Assembly (NCBI GenBank): GCA_015055835.1
Contig: SVHJ01000004.1
Coordinates: 1-55,301, forward strand
Direction of reading: 5' to 3'
DNA length: 55,301 nucleotides
From: Clostridiales bacterium
GTDB lineage: Bacteria; Bacillota; Clostridia; Christensenellales; Borkfalkiaceae
The notes under the pieces are model-generated. The model was not told the DNA's origin and did not search any database. It worked only from the letters and a program-made list of their open reading frames with translations. Each line of letters starts with the position of its first letter. The stretch's first letter is position 1. Made by a program: the position numbers and the translations under genes. Shown here piece after piece: positions 34,371 through 42,999 of the stretch.

Positions 34371-35587
34371 CTAACTTCTCCGTTTCCTGTGATTTTATAT
34401 TTATATGAAGTAATTTCTTTTAGTCCCATTGGTCCACGCGCGTGGAGTTTTTGCGTGCTTATACCTATTTCTGCACCAAAACCAAAACAACCACCGTCAG
34501 AAAACCTTGTTGATGCGTTTGCGTAAACACAAGCGCTATCAATTGAATTTAAAAACTCTTCCTTTTTATCATTATCGCTTGTAATAATTGCCTCAGAGTG
34601 TTTTGTTGAATACTTTTCTATATGAGAAATTGCATCACTAATTCCGTCAACAACTTTTACGTTTAAGTCCATAGAATTGTATTCAGTATTATAAGCGTCG
34701 TCATCAATTAAGTTAGCCTTAATATACTTTAAAGTTTCCTTATTTGCGTAAATATTTACCCCTTTTTTAGCAGCAAATTCTTCTAAAATAGGGGCAAAAT
34801 CTTTAATAATATCTCTATCAATAAGCAAAGTTTCAAGTGCGTTGCAAACTGATGGCTTACTTGTTTTTGCGTTATCGATAATTTTTATTGCCATATTAAA
34901 ATCTGCCGTTTTTTCAACGTAAGTATGGCATACCCCTGCACCCGTTTCAATAACGGGAACTAAAGAATTTTCCGTAACGAAATTAATTAAGTTTTTGCTA
35001 CCCCTTGGAATAATTAAGTCAACATTTCCTTTTGCTTTTAATAGTTCATTTGTTTCTTCCCTATCTTCAAGTAGCATAATAGAGTCTTCAGGAATATAAT
35101 TTTTAATTGCCTTTTTAATTAGTTTTGTTAGGTAAATATTTGTGTTTTTCGCCTCTTTACCACCCTTTAAAACGACTGCGTTACCCGTTTTAATACATAA
35201 AACGCTAACGTCAACCGTAACGTTTGGACGGCTTTCATAAATTATGCCGATTACCCCAAGTGGCACTCTCACCTTTTTAATATTTAAACCGTCTTTAGTG
35301 ATATAGTCGTCAATAACTTCCCCTATAGGGTCGGATAAATTTTTTACGCTTAAAACGTCTTCTGCGATAGCAAAAATTTGTTCTTTACTTAGTTTTAACC
35401 TTGCTATCATACTTTCTTTAATACCGTTATCTTTAGCAAAAGTTAAATCTTTTTGGTTTTCTATTAAAATTTCATCAGCATTTTCTTTTAAAGCGTTTGA
35501 TATGCTAACTAACGCATTATTTTTTTCTTCTTCCGTCTTTAATGCAAGAATTCTACTAGCCTTTTTTACACTTTCAAAATTTATCAT
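34367..35587 (-). CDS. proA: Glutamate-5-semialdehyde dehydrogenase
   Basis: 406 aa. Contains PLGVIGIIYESRPNVTVD, NAVVLKGGKEAKNTN, the nucleophile segment KPSVCNALETLLI, and the late FGFGAEIGISTQKLHARGPMG. Reduces glutamyl-5-phosphate to the semialdehyde. Overlaps proB by 4 nt, as usual for a translationally coupled proBA. Confidence 0.97.
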   Translation of the reverse strand: MINFESVKKASRILALKTEEEKNNALVSISNALKENADEILIENQKDLTFAKDNGIKESMIARLKLSKEQIFAIAEDVLSVKNLSDPIGEVIDDYITKDGLNIKKVRVPLGVIGIIYESRPNVTVDVSVLCIKTGNAVVLKGGKEAKNTNIYLTKLIKKAIKNYIPEDSIMLLEDREETNELLKAKGNVDLIIPRGSKNLINFVTENSLVPVIETGAGVCHTYVEKTADFNMAIKIIDNAKTSKPSVCNALETLLIDRDIIKDFAPILEEFAAKKGVNIYANKETLKYIKANLIDDDAYNTEYNSMDLNVKVVDGISDAISHIEKYSTKHSEAIITSDNDKKEEFLNSIDSACVYANASTRFSDGGCFGFGAEIGISTQKLHARGPMGLKEITSYKYKITGNGEVR

Positions 35588-36648
35588 AAAACTTCCTCAA
35601 TTAACGCAATGTTGTTTGCGTGAACTATAACTTGGTTTTCCCCTTTAGTTAAAGTTTTAATAGTATCCACGCCAAAAGATGCTACCCCTTTTGCAAAAGG
35701 AACACCCTCTTTATCTAAAATTTCTACCACGCTTCCGTGAGAGAAAGAGCCTTTAATCCCTATTATTCCACAAGAAAGTAGGCTACTTCTTTTAAGTAAT
35801 GCCTTTTTAGCACCGTCGTCAACTAAAATACCACCGTTTACGTTAGCGCAAGAAAGTATCCAGTTTTTTGATTTTGGCATTTTGCCTTTTGAGTGGAAAA
35901 TTGTTCCTAAATTAGCGCCATCTAAAATAGTGCTTATTTTATCAATTTTGTCGTTTCCTATAATCATCATATCAATGCCGGAATCGGTACAAATTTTTGC
36001 CGCTTTAATTTTGGTTATCATACCACCAGTTCCTACCTTTGAAGTAGGCTCTTTTGCAAGTGAAGTTATGCTTTTATCAATTTTTTCCACCCTTTCAATT
36101 AACTTTGCAGTAGGGTCTTTAACTGGGTTTTTATCGTAAAGCCCGTTGACGTCTGAAATTATTACTAATAGGTCTGCATCAATATTTAGCGCAACGAAAG
36201 CGCCTAAAGTATCGTTATCCCCAACCTTAATTTCATCAGTTGAGATTGCGTCGTTTTCATTTATAATAGGTAAAACACCATAGTTAAAAAGCGCTGTTAT
36301 TGTGTTGTTTAGGTTTTTAACACGGTTTCTATTACCAAAGTCGTCGTGAGAAAGTAAAATTTGTGAAGGCTTTACACCAACACCGGCAAAAATTTCTTCA
36401 TACTTTTCCATTAAGTACATTTGCCCTATTGCGGCAAGCGCTTGCTTTTTAGGTAGTTCAGTTGGCTTTTTATCTAAATTCATTTCCTTTAAGCCGATTG
36501 CTATTGCGCCTGAGGTTATTAAGCAAACTTCCACTCCGCTATCTTTTAATTTCTTAATTTCTCTTGCTAAAATATTAATTTTTTCTTCAGCAAATTCCCC
36601 ACCCGAAAATAGTGATGAAGAGCCGATTTTTAGTACAATTCGTTTCAT
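35584..36648 (-). CDS. proB: Glutamate 5-kinase with PUA domain
   Basis: 354 aa. Amino-acid-kinase fold: VLKIGSSSLFSGG, CLITSGAIAIGLKEM, INENDAISTDEIKVGDNDTLGA, VGTGGMITKIKAAKICTDSG; the last ~75 residues are a PUA domain. First step of proline synthesis, normally feedback-inhibited by proline. The promoter is at 36676-36704. No SD is obvious before the ATG. Confidence 0.96.
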   Translation of the reverse strand: MKRIVLKIGSSSLFSGGEFAEEKINILAREIKKLKDSGVEVCLITSGAIAIGLKEMNLDKKPTELPKKQALAAIGQMYLMEKYEEIFAGVGVKPSQILLSHDDFGNRNRVKNLNNTITALFNYGVLPIINENDAISTDEIKVGDNDTLGAFVALNIDADLLVIISDVNGLYDKNPVKDPTAKLIERVEKIDKSITSLAKEPTSKVGTGGMITKIKAAKICTDSGIDMMIIGNDKIDKISTILDGANLGTIFHSKGKMPKSKNWILSCANVNGGILVDDGAKKALLKRSSLLSCGIIGIKGSFSHGSVVEILDKEGVPFAKGVASFGVDTIKTLTKGENQVIVHANNIALIEEVL

Positions 36649-36675
36649 TTAAAAATTTTCCCTTATATTTTATAT

Positions 36676-36704
36676 ATTTTATCACTATATATTACTTAAG
36701 TCAA
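36676..36704 (-). promoter_or_regulatory. Sigma-A promoter of proBAC
   Basis: TTGACT (36699-36704) and TAAAAT (36676-36681) with a 17-bp spacer on the minus strand. The proline genes therefore start here. Confidence 0.7.
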
Positions 36705-36719
36705 GCCGTTAAGTTTAAA

Positions 36720-36752
36720 ATAAAAAAGCCGTGAAAGACTTTTCACGGCTTT
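36720..36752 (-). terminator. Intrinsic terminator of the NCS2 permease gene
   Basis: 12-bp stem AAAGCCGTGAAA / TTTTCACGGCTTT with a T run on the minus strand, past the permease stop at 36775. Confidence 0.85.
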
Positions 36753-36774
36753 AATTTTTTGTTTTTTATTATTC

Positions 36775-38382
36775 TTAGAAAGTTAATAAGTCAGTTGGAA
36801 CGAAGAAGTAAATTAAGAATAATACTGTAACGATAATTGCAATTACTGAAACCTTGAACTTAGGTTTTTCAATAGCAACAGTTTCACCTGCTTCGTTTGT
36901 AACTGTCTTATCTTTCTTAAATGCGTAAATGATAATTTCAATTACGTAAGCAAGAATAGAAAGAACTGTGTAAACGATCATACCAATACCGATACCCTTA
37001 GTGATTGAGTAAGAAAGTGGCATAATAACGATTGTTAAGAATGCTGATACTGCGTTGATTGAATCGCTGAAATCAATAATCTTAATGTTGTTCTTCATCA
37101 TAAGAACACCAACGTAGATAAGTGCTGATGCTGTTGCTGCACTTGGAATAGTTGCAAATATTGGCATAGCAAACATTGCGATAAAGAACATAATTGCAGT
37201 AACTAATGCAGTTAAACCTGTTCTACCACCTGCTGCAACACCTGAACCTGATTCAACGAAAGTTGTAACTGTTGAAGTACCAAGCATAGCGCCTGCGCAA
37301 GTTGCGATTGAGTCAGAAATCATAATCTTGTCATAGTTGTATGGCTTGTTGTTTTCATCAGAAAGAATTCTGTTACCACCACAACAACCAACGATTGTAC
37401 CCATTGTGTCAAACATATCGATCATACACATTGTGATAACAAGCATAATTACTGTGAATAATGAACCAGCAGGGAAACCAGTCTTAAATGCGCCGACGAA
37501 AGAACCAAACGCACTAGTTTCACCGATTGTGAAGTAGTTAGCAAAGTTTTCCCAGAATTTCCAAGAAATACCAGGGTTGTTACCTGCTAAAACGCTTAAA
37601 TCTGTTACACCGAAAGGAATACCAACGATTGTTGCGCCTAAGATACCGATAATAACTGCGCCTTTAACCTTGAACTTGTCAAGTAATGCGATTAGTAATA
37701 AACCGATTAAAGCAACCATTGCAGTTTTTGCTGCTGCGTAGAAAGTTAAACTACCAGTTGCTACGAAAGTAAACATAGGAACAAGTTCAGGAATCCACAT
37801 AACACCGTTCCATTGAACTAATTGGTTACCCCAGTTTGTAAAGTCAACAAGACCTACTTGAGTATATTGGTTAGCAACGATTATACCAGCGTTTTGGAAA
37901 CCGATATATGCAATAAATAAACCGATACCTACTGAAATAGCGCCACGTACTGCTACAGGCATACCGTCAAATACTAATTCACGGAAAGTCTTACCCTTAA
38001 CAGAAATAACTGAAAGTAGTAAGAAGATAACACCTGAAATAAGTACCATTAAGAAAGTTTGTCCCATAGAGAAGGCAAAACCATAAACGCCACCTACGAT
38101 TGTACCAAACATTGAGTTAAGACCCATACCAGATGCTTGTGCTAATGGCATTTTAGAAAGGAAAGCCATTAAAAGCGTACCAATTATTGCGCCTAATGCA
38201 GTTGCGATAAAGATACTTGACCACATAGCATCTCTTGGTGCAAAACTTGTAATTTGGTCAGGGTTTACTGTTAAAATGTAGCACATTGTTAAGAACGTAA
38301 CGATACCGGCAATAATTTCCGTTTTTACGTTAGTCTTTTTTGCTTCTGGATCAAAGCCCAAAAGCTTGCCAAATTTAGACAT
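36775..38382 (-). CDS. NCS2-family purine permease (AzgA/PbuG-like)
   Basis: 535 aa, about 12-14 membrane segments. N-terminal EIIAGIVTFLTMCYILTVNPDQ and ASGMGLNSMFG, then a central MIDMFDTMGTIVGCC and VESGSGVAAGGRTGLTALVTA match the guanine/hypoxanthine-xanthine branch of NCS2 permeases. Takes up purine bases with H+. It has its own promoter (38459-38487) and a good SD (GGAGG). The ~70-nt leader has a hairpin but no purine-riboswitch signature. Confidence 0.92.
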   Translation of the reverse strand: MSKFGKLLGFDPEAKKTNVKTEIIAGIVTFLTMCYILTVNPDQITSFAPRDAMWSSIFIATALGAIIGTLLMAFLSKMPLAQASGMGLNSMFGTIVGGVYGFAFSMGQTFLMVLISGVIFLLLSVISVKGKTFRELVFDGMPVAVRGAISVGIGLFIAYIGFQNAGIIVANQYTQVGLVDFTNWGNQLVQWNGVMWIPELVPMFTFVATGSLTFYAAAKTAMVALIGLLLIALLDKFKVKGAVIIGILGATIVGIPFGVTDLSVLAGNNPGISWKFWENFANYFTIGETSAFGSFVGAFKTGFPAGSLFTVIMLVITMCMIDMFDTMGTIVGCCGGNRILSDENNKPYNYDKIMISDSIATCAGAMLGTSTVTTFVESGSGVAAGGRTGLTALVTAIMFFIAMFAMPIFATIPSAATASALIYVGVLMMKNNIKIIDFSDSINAVSAFLTIVIMPLSYSITKGIGIGMIVYTVLSILAYVIEIIIYAFKKDKTVTNEAGETVAIEKPKFKVSVIAIIVTVLFLIYFFVPTDLLTF

Positions 38383-38458
38383 AATAAAAAAACCTCCAAA
38401 AAAAATTTTAATAATTATTTAGCAGGAAATCATACTCCCACTATCATTTAATAGAGTA

Positions 38459-38487
38459 ATTTTAGCACAAAAAAAAGGCACTTTCAA
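38459..38487 (-). promoter_or_regulatory. Sigma-A promoter of the NCS2 permease
   Basis: TTGAAA (38482-38487) and TAAAAT (38459-38464) with a 17-bp spacer. The resulting leader is ~70 nt and contains a small hairpin. Confidence 0.6.
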
Positions 38488-38595
38488 TAGCACCCTTAAT
38501 TTTCCTTGAAAAAACCTTGAATTTTGACATTTTTATACAATTTTACGCATTTTTTTTGTGCAAATTGCACATATAAATTGACTGTTTTTCATAAA

Positions 38596-38877
38596 TCACA
38601 CGTACACCAAAAGTCCGTAAAAAACATAGTCGATTTTGTTTAGTTTTATAAATTCTTCTTTTTCAATATTAAACTTTTTACACACCGTTTCAATAGTTTC
38701 TTTCACGCCGACTTTATAAACTTGCCTATCCTCTTTTCTTAAAACTAAAATATCCCCCTCTTCTACCTCTTTTTTTAAGTGATTGTCTTCTATTATGGTT
38801 ATTGACGGCAGGTTGAATTTATCCGATATTAGCGTAACGCTATCCTCTTTTATTACTCTATAAAAAATTTCTTTCAT
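38596..38877 (-). CDS. Small protein of two LysM-like repeats
   Basis: 93 aa with no signal peptide. Two consecutive LysM-like units: residues ~5-47 (YRVIKEDSVTLISDKFNLP...GDILVL) and ~52-92 (YKVGVKETIETVCKKFNIE...YGLLVYV). Normally LysM domains bind peptidoglycan or chitin when exported; here no export signal is seen. It is divergent from the SpoVB-like gene, so a spore-coat role is possible but unproven. Confidence 0.75.
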   Translation of the reverse strand: MKEIFYRVIKEDSVTLISDKFNLPSITIIEDNHLKKEVEEGDILVLRKEDRQVYKVGVKETIETVCKKFNIEKEEFIKLNKIDYVFYGLLVYV

Positions 38878-38986
38878 AGTACATTTATATTTTTTATTCG
38901 TAAAAAAATTCGCTTTTAACCTTATTTTAAGTCTAATAAACCCTTTTTTAGAATAAACTTTATTATTAAATTTTGTGGGTTAAATT

Positions 38987-40510
38987 ATGAAAACTTTTTT
39001 TAAGACAGTCGCTATAGTTACCGTGTTTTCTTTTATCGAAAAGGCGCTTGGCTTTTTATACCGAATTTATCTATCAAGGACAATCGGTTCTGAAGGGGTG
39101 GGTATTTATCACATTGCTCTTTCAATTTTTGCCCTACTTTTTACCATTTGTTGTTCTGGTATTCCTATAACGGTATCTAGACTTATGACTAAATATCAAG
39201 CAGAAAATAAAGGGGAAAAAACTAACGCAGTTATTACTGCAGGGATTTTACTTGCCTCTTCTTTAGCAGTTGCCGTTAGTTTAATCGTATTTTTTGCAAA
39301 AAGCGTATTTGCTTTTGTGTTTTCAGACGAAAGATGTATGAAACTATTTTTAATACTTCTTCCTGCACTCACCTTTAACGCTGTTTATGCCGTTATGCGT
39401 GGGGCTTTTTGGGGTAATAAAGACTTTTTTACTTATAGCGCGATTGAACTCTTAGAAGAAATTTGTATGATAGTTTTCGGCATAATTTTAATTGAACTAT
39501 CAACAAACTTTTTTAGTGGCGTAACCCGTGCCGTAGTTGCCGTGCTTATTTCCTACCTATTTTCTTTTACCACTTCTACTATCGTTATGTTTTCTAAAGG
39601 ATTTAGGCTTACTAGCCCTAAAAAAGAATTAAAACCGTTGATAAAATCTTCAATGCCGATAACTTTAATGCGTAGCGTTAGTTCTTTTATATCTTCACTA
39701 GTATCTATAATTTTACCACTTAGACTTGTTGCTAGTGGGCTTACTAATGCTGAGGCAGTTGCACTATTTGGCTCAAGTTTTGGTATGGCTATGCCACTAC
39801 TTTTTATACCAAGCACTTTAATTAGTTCTTTTACTATCGTGCTAGTCCCTGAACTTTCCACAAACTTTTACGCTAAAAAGTTTGATAAGTTAAAAACTGA
39901 CCTTAAAAAATCTTTGACTTTTACCATTTATATTTCTTGTTTATTTATCCCCGTGTTTTTCGTTTTAGGTGAAGAACTTGGCGTTTTAGTTTACAATAAT
40001 TTAGAAAGTGGAATTTATCTAAAACATTCTGCTTTTCTTATGTTCTTTTTAACCCTTTCTTCACTTACTACTAGCGTGCTAAATTCTATCGGTCTTGAAA
40101 ATAAAACGCTTATTTTTTACCTAATAAGTTCAATTTTTATGCTACTTTGTATTTGGATTTTACCACTATTTATCGGCATTTACGCGTTACTTATCGGCTT
40201 TACTTTCGTGTTTGGGTTAACCACTATATTAAACTTTATTTTGATAAGAAAAAAGTGTGGAAAATTAGAAATTTTAAAGTTTACCTTTCTTTCTATTTTG
40301 TTTATAATTCCAACAGTAGTTTTTGGGCTTTTGGTTAAAAATTTACTAGTTAATATTTTAGGTTCTTTTTTCACAACCATACTTTTAAGTTTACTTTTAG
40401 CAGGTTTTTATAGCATATTTTTCCCTTTGTTTAACCTTTTTGATTTAGGGGTAATTAAAAGTAAAATTCCTACTTTAAAATTAAAAAAGTCGGCTAAAAA
40501 ACCGACTTAA
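38987..40510 (+). CDS. SpoVB-like MOP-superfamily flippase
   Basis: 507 aa, ~14 membrane segments. AIVTVFSFIEKALGFLYRIYLSRTIG, GIYHIALSIFALLFTI and the mid-protein LRSFYSEPAEF-free AGLT-type pattern fit the SpoVB/MurJ-related branch. In spore formers SpoVB is needed for cortex peptidoglycan. The C-terminus is Lys-rich. Its last codons contain the terminator of the neighbouring folT gene on the other strand. Other MOP functions cannot be excluded. Confidence 0.75.
   Translation: MKTFFKTVAIVTVFSFIEKALGFLYRIYLSRTIGSEGVGIYHIALSIFALLFTICCSGIPITVSRLMTKYQAENKGEKTNAVITAGILLASSLAVAVSLIVFFAKSVFAFVFSDERCMKLFLILLPALTFNAVYAVMRGAFWGNKDFFTYSAIELLEEICMIVFGIILIELSTNFFSGVTRAVVAVLISYLFSFTTSTIVMFSKGFRLTSPKKELKPLIKSSMPITLMRSVSSFISSLVSIILPLRLVASGLTNAEAVALFGSSFGMAMPLLFIPSTLISSFTIVLVPELSTNFYAKKFDKLKTDLKKSLTFTIYISCLFIPVFFVLGEELGVLVYNNLESGIYLKHSAFLMFFLTLSSLTTSVLNSIGLENKTLIFYLISSIFMLLCIWILPLFIGIYALLIGFTFVFGLTTILNFILIRKKCGKLEILKFTFLSILFIIPTVVFGLLVKNLLVNILGSFFTTILLSLLLAGFYSIFFPLFNLFDLGVIKSKIPTLKLKKSAKKPT
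40483..40508 (-). terminator. Terminator of folT, inside the 3' end of the SpoVB-like gene
   Basis: Stem AAGTCGG (40487-40493) / CCGACTT (40502-40508). On the minus strand it is followed by TTTTAATTTT; the plus-strand side has no T run. Thus the folT transcript ends within the oppositely oriented flippase coding region. Confidence 0.7.
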
Positions 40511-40513
40511 AAT

Positions 40514-41101
40514 TTAAGATTTTTTTGTTAAAATTTCTTTTAGTTTTACTATTATTGGGTAAAGTATAAAAACAAGCGCGTAATTTAATAGGCTGTTCCA
40601 TATTTGACCGTTTATAAACAGTCTTGTCCCTGCATAAACGTAATAAGGCGTTACTCTTCCGTTATAAAGTATCCAAAAAGCAGTAGTGTTTATACCTATG
40701 GTACAAACAAAAAAGGTTAGTATAGAAATTATTGCGATTTTTAGATAGGCGCCTCCTTTAAACTTAAATTCAACTGCCATAACTAGCCCTGAAATTAGGG
40801 CGATAAATCCCATTGCTAAACCTATCCAAGGATAGTAAGGATATCCACCAGAATTATATAAAAATCCTACTAAGTCCCCTAAAAAACAGGCACTAAAACC
40901 AAATATAGGTCCTATAATTATCCCTGCCATTACTGAAAACAGTATGGTTAATGAGTACTGCGTGTCGGCAAACTTAAACTCAAAAAACATATTACATATA
41001 ACTAGTAATGCAGTCATTACTGATATATAGGCTATCTTTTGAGTTTTTGATAGGTCTTCCATCAACTCTGAAAAAAGTATTCTCTTTAGTTTTTTTGACA
41101 T
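40514..41101 (-). CDS. folT: Folate-specific ECF transporter S component
   Basis: 195 aa from the ATG at 41101, chosen over an upstream in-frame ATG at 41164 because GGGAGG lies 6-7 nt upstream and the extra 21 residues would translate the riboswitch. Six hydrophobic segments; the pattern MTALLVICNMFFEF, VMAGIIIGPIFGFSACFLGDLVGFL and GTRLFINGQIWNSLLNYAL fits FolT-type S components. It captures folate and needs an EcfAAT module, which is not in this window. The call is strengthened by the THF riboswitch upstream. Confidence 0.92.
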   Translation of the reverse strand: MSKKLKRILFSELMEDLSKTQKIAYISVMTALLVICNMFFEFKFADTQYSLTILFSVMAGIIIGPIFGFSACFLGDLVGFLYNSGGYPYYPWIGLAMGFIALISGLVMAVEFKFKGGAYLKIAIISILTFFVCTIGINTTAFWILYNGRVTPYYVYAGTRLFINGQIWNSLLNYALVFILYPIIVKLKEILTKKS

Positions 41102-41106
41102 AAAAA

Positions 41107-41125
41107 AGCCTCCCTGATAGAGAGG
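41107..41125 (-). promoter_or_regulatory. Shine-Dalgarno-sequestering hairpin of folT
   Basis: CCTCTC (41120-41125) pairs with GGGAGG (41109-41114), which is the folT ribosome binding site. The following TTTTTT also makes this a possible terminator. It is the likely expression platform of the THF riboswitch, controlling translation. Confidence 0.6.
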
Positions 41126-41162
41126 TCCGTAAAAACGGCTAAACGCCATAAATAGCGGACGC

Positions 41163-41234
41163 ATAAAGACACCGCAGGTTTACCCTTTCGTTTGCAAACG
41201 ACATCCCATTTTGCAACACTTAACGCATCTTTAT
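41163..41234 (-). promoter_or_regulatory. THF riboswitch aptamer
   Basis: Minus strand: P1 ATAAAGA (41228-41234) / TCTTTAT (41163-41169); inside, GGGATGTCG, ACGAAAGGGTAAACC and GCGGTG are core features I recall for the tetrahydrofolate riboswitch family. It precedes folT, a classical target, by ~60 nt. Binding of THF should turn off folate uptake. Confidence 0.85.
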
Positions 41235-41251
41235 TACTCTATTTTTTTATT

Positions 41252-41281
41252 ATTATAACCTACTTTTCCCCTATAAGTCAA
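41252..41281 (-). promoter_or_regulatory. Sigma-A promoter of the folT riboswitch transcript
   Basis: TTGACT (41276-41281) and TATAAT (41252-41257) on the minus strand with an 18-bp spacer. The transcript would start near 41245, just before the aptamer. Confidence 0.75.
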
Positions 41282-41324
41282 TCATATAAAGAATATTTTT
41301 ATCCCTTTTATAAATACTAAAAGT

Positions 41325-42002
41325 ATGTCTACTATATTTTTTAGAACTTTAATTATTTTTATTACTCTTATGGTTGTTTTAAGGCTTATGGGTAAACGCC
41401 AAATCGGTGAAATGCAACCGTTTGAGTTTGTGGTAACTTTAATTATCGCCGACCTTGCGTGTATACCTATGGCTGACGTTGCTATCCCTTTAATTTACGG
41501 GCTTGTTGCCATTTTAACTTTATTCGTTTTACACCAACTTTTTTCCCTTTTAGAAAACAAAAACAACCTATTAAAATTTATAATTTCTGGAAAACCTAGC
41601 GTTGTTATTGATAAAAACGGGGTTAATATAATTGAATTAAAGAAAAACAATTTAGACGTTGCCGATTTAATTGAGGCTCTTCGTGGGCAGGGGTATTTTT
41701 CTTTAGACGACGTGCATTACGCCATTTTTGAGTCTAACGGAAAGTTAAGCACTTTAGAAAAGGAAGATTATCTAAAAAACCCACCCTCTATCCCTACCGT
41801 TTTAATAAACGACGGTAAACTTAATAAAACCAACTTAGCACTTAATAATATAGAGGAAAGTTTTTTAAAAGAAGTTTTAGCAAAAAACCAAACTAAACTT
41901 TCTTTAGTTGAAGTTATGACTGTTGATAAAAATAAAAAGGTGTATTTAAAAAGTAAAAATAAACCGTATTTTACCTTTAATTTAGGAGAACTTTATGCTT
42001 AA
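41325..42002 (+). CDS. DUF421 (YetF-like) membrane protein
   Basis: 225 aa. Three N-terminal membrane helices, then the DUF421 core: RTLIIFITLMVVLRLMGKRQIGEMQPFEFVVTLIIADL, ISGKPSVVIDKNG and LRGQGYFSLDDVHYAIFESNGKLS. The soluble C-terminal part likely lies in the cytoplasm. Function unknown; in Bacilli and Clostridia some members are expressed in spores. No strong SD is seen; it overlaps the next gene by 8 nt. Confidence 0.9.
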   Translation: MSTIFFRTLIIFITLMVVLRLMGKRQIGEMQPFEFVVTLIIADLACIPMADVAIPLIYGLVAILTLFVLHQLFSLLENKNNLLKFIISGKPSVVIDKNGVNIIELKKNNLDVADLIEALRGQGYFSLDDVHYAIFESNGKLSTLEKEDYLKNPPSIPTVLINDGKLNKTNLALNNIEESFLKEVLAKNQTKLSLVEVMTVDKNKKVYLKSKNKPYFTFNLGELYA

Positions 42003-42372
42003 AACGGTTATTTCTTTAATATGCGCGCTTTTTCTTTTAATTGCTGGGGAACTTTTTGAAAGTTTTTTCGTACAAAAACAGTTTGATGAGTTTGATTTAG
42101 CCCTTCAAACTTTATACTTAAAAGCTGATGATGAAGAAATTACTAAAGAGGACGTCTTAGCCGTTCAAAAAAATTGGATTTCTAAAAAAAGACTTCTTCA
42201 TATGTTTATACCTCATACTGAAATTAAGGAGGTTGATTTATGGCTTTCTGAGGCTGTTAGTTATGCTAAAAGCGATAATTTTGAGGAGGTTTTATCTAAA
42301 ATAGAAGTCTTAATTGAAATGTGCGAACAAATACCTAATACTTTTAAGTTAAAACCTGAAAATATTTTGTAA
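41995..42372 (+). CDS. DUF4363-like protein
   Basis: 125 aa with an N-terminal membrane helix or signal (residues ~1-20, SLICALFLLIAGELF) and a soluble helical part (EEITKEDVLAVQKNWISKKRLLHMFIPHTEIKEVDLWLSEA) fitting DUF4363. Such genes follow DUF421 genes in many Clostridia, and the two are translationally coupled (8-nt overlap). Function unknown. Confidence 0.8.
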   Translation: MLKTVISLICALFLLIAGELFESFFVQKQFDEFDLALQTLYLKADDEEITKEDVLAVQKNWISKKRLLHMFIPHTEIKEVDLWLSEAVSYAKSDNFEEVLSKIEVLIEMCEQIPNTFKLKPENIL

Positions 42373-42398
42373 TATTTTGGATATTTTTTAATAGATTA

Positions 42399-42427
42399 TT
42401 GACAAAATTTTTTTATGGTGCTATAAT
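42399..42427 (+). promoter_or_regulatory. Consensus sigma-A promoter of the zinc-ribbon gene
   Basis: Perfect TTGACA (42399-42404), 17 bp, TATAAT (42422-42427). Confidence 0.9.
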
Positions 42428-42463
42428 CTACTAGAATAAATAAATATATGTAGAGGTATGAAA

Positions 42464-42943
42464 ATGTATTGTCCTAATTGTAATGCTAAACTAAATGATA
42501 ACATTGAAGTTTGTCCTTATTGCCGTCAAAAAACAGGTTACGTTAAACCTGAAGCAGCATCTAGAGCAGGTTCTATTCCTATTTGGTTTTGGATTTTATG
42601 TTTTATTCTTCCACCTGTTGGTATCGTTTGTTTCTTTATCGCTCGTGTTAAAGCAAAACAAGTTCTATTAACTGAAGAAGAATTTGCTGGTTTAAGTGAA
42701 AACGTAGAAGTGCTTGAAAAGTTAAACAAAATTTACGGTGTTAACCTTGCTGAACTTTCTTATGAAGAATACGTTTCTATCTTTGATGCAACGCGTAAAA
42801 AGTCAACCGACCAAATGTTAAGTTGTAAAGAAGCTTTTGCTTACGGTTTACTTTTTTATCTTCTAGCAATTGCAGTTGCTTTCATTGTTTGGGCAACTTT
42901 AAACGGTTATAACCCTAACGAACAATTTGGCGATTTTGATTAA
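42464..42943 (+). CDS. Zinc-ribbon membrane protein
   Basis: 159 aa from the ATG at 42464 (M3 of the longer frame). The AGAGG SD sits 7 nt before this ATG but only 1 nt before the upstream one, and zinc-ribbon proteins usually begin MYCPNC. CPNC...CPYC zinc ribbon at the N-terminus, one membrane segment (IWFWILCFILPPVGIVCFF), a soluble helical region and a second C-terminal segment. Unknown function. Confidence 0.85.
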   Translation: MYCPNCNAKLNDNIEVCPYCRQKTGYVKPEAASRAGSIPIWFWILCFILPPVGIVCFFIARVKAKQVLLTEEEFAGLSENVEVLEKLNKIYGVNLAELSYEEYVSIFDATRKKSTDQMLSCKEAFAYGLLFYLLAIAVAFIVWATLNGYNPNEQFGDFD

Positions 42944-42955
42944 TACTTAATAAAA

Positions 42956-42990
42956 ATTAAAAGTCCTTTTGATTAAAAGGACTTTTTTTT
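42956..42990. terminator. Bidirectional terminator between the zinc-ribbon gene and uvrA
   Basis: Stem AAAAGTCCTTTT / AAAAGGACTTTT with loop GATT; T runs on both strands. It serves the convergent zinc-ribbon and uvrA genes. Confidence 0.85.
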
Positions 42991-42999
42991 GTTTTAAAT

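Noticed and set aside
38383..38455. Possible purine riboswitch in the NCS2 permease leader
   Set aside because: The ~70-nt leader has a small hairpin, but I could not find the conserved purine aptamer core or its three-way junction, and it is too short for aptamer plus platform.
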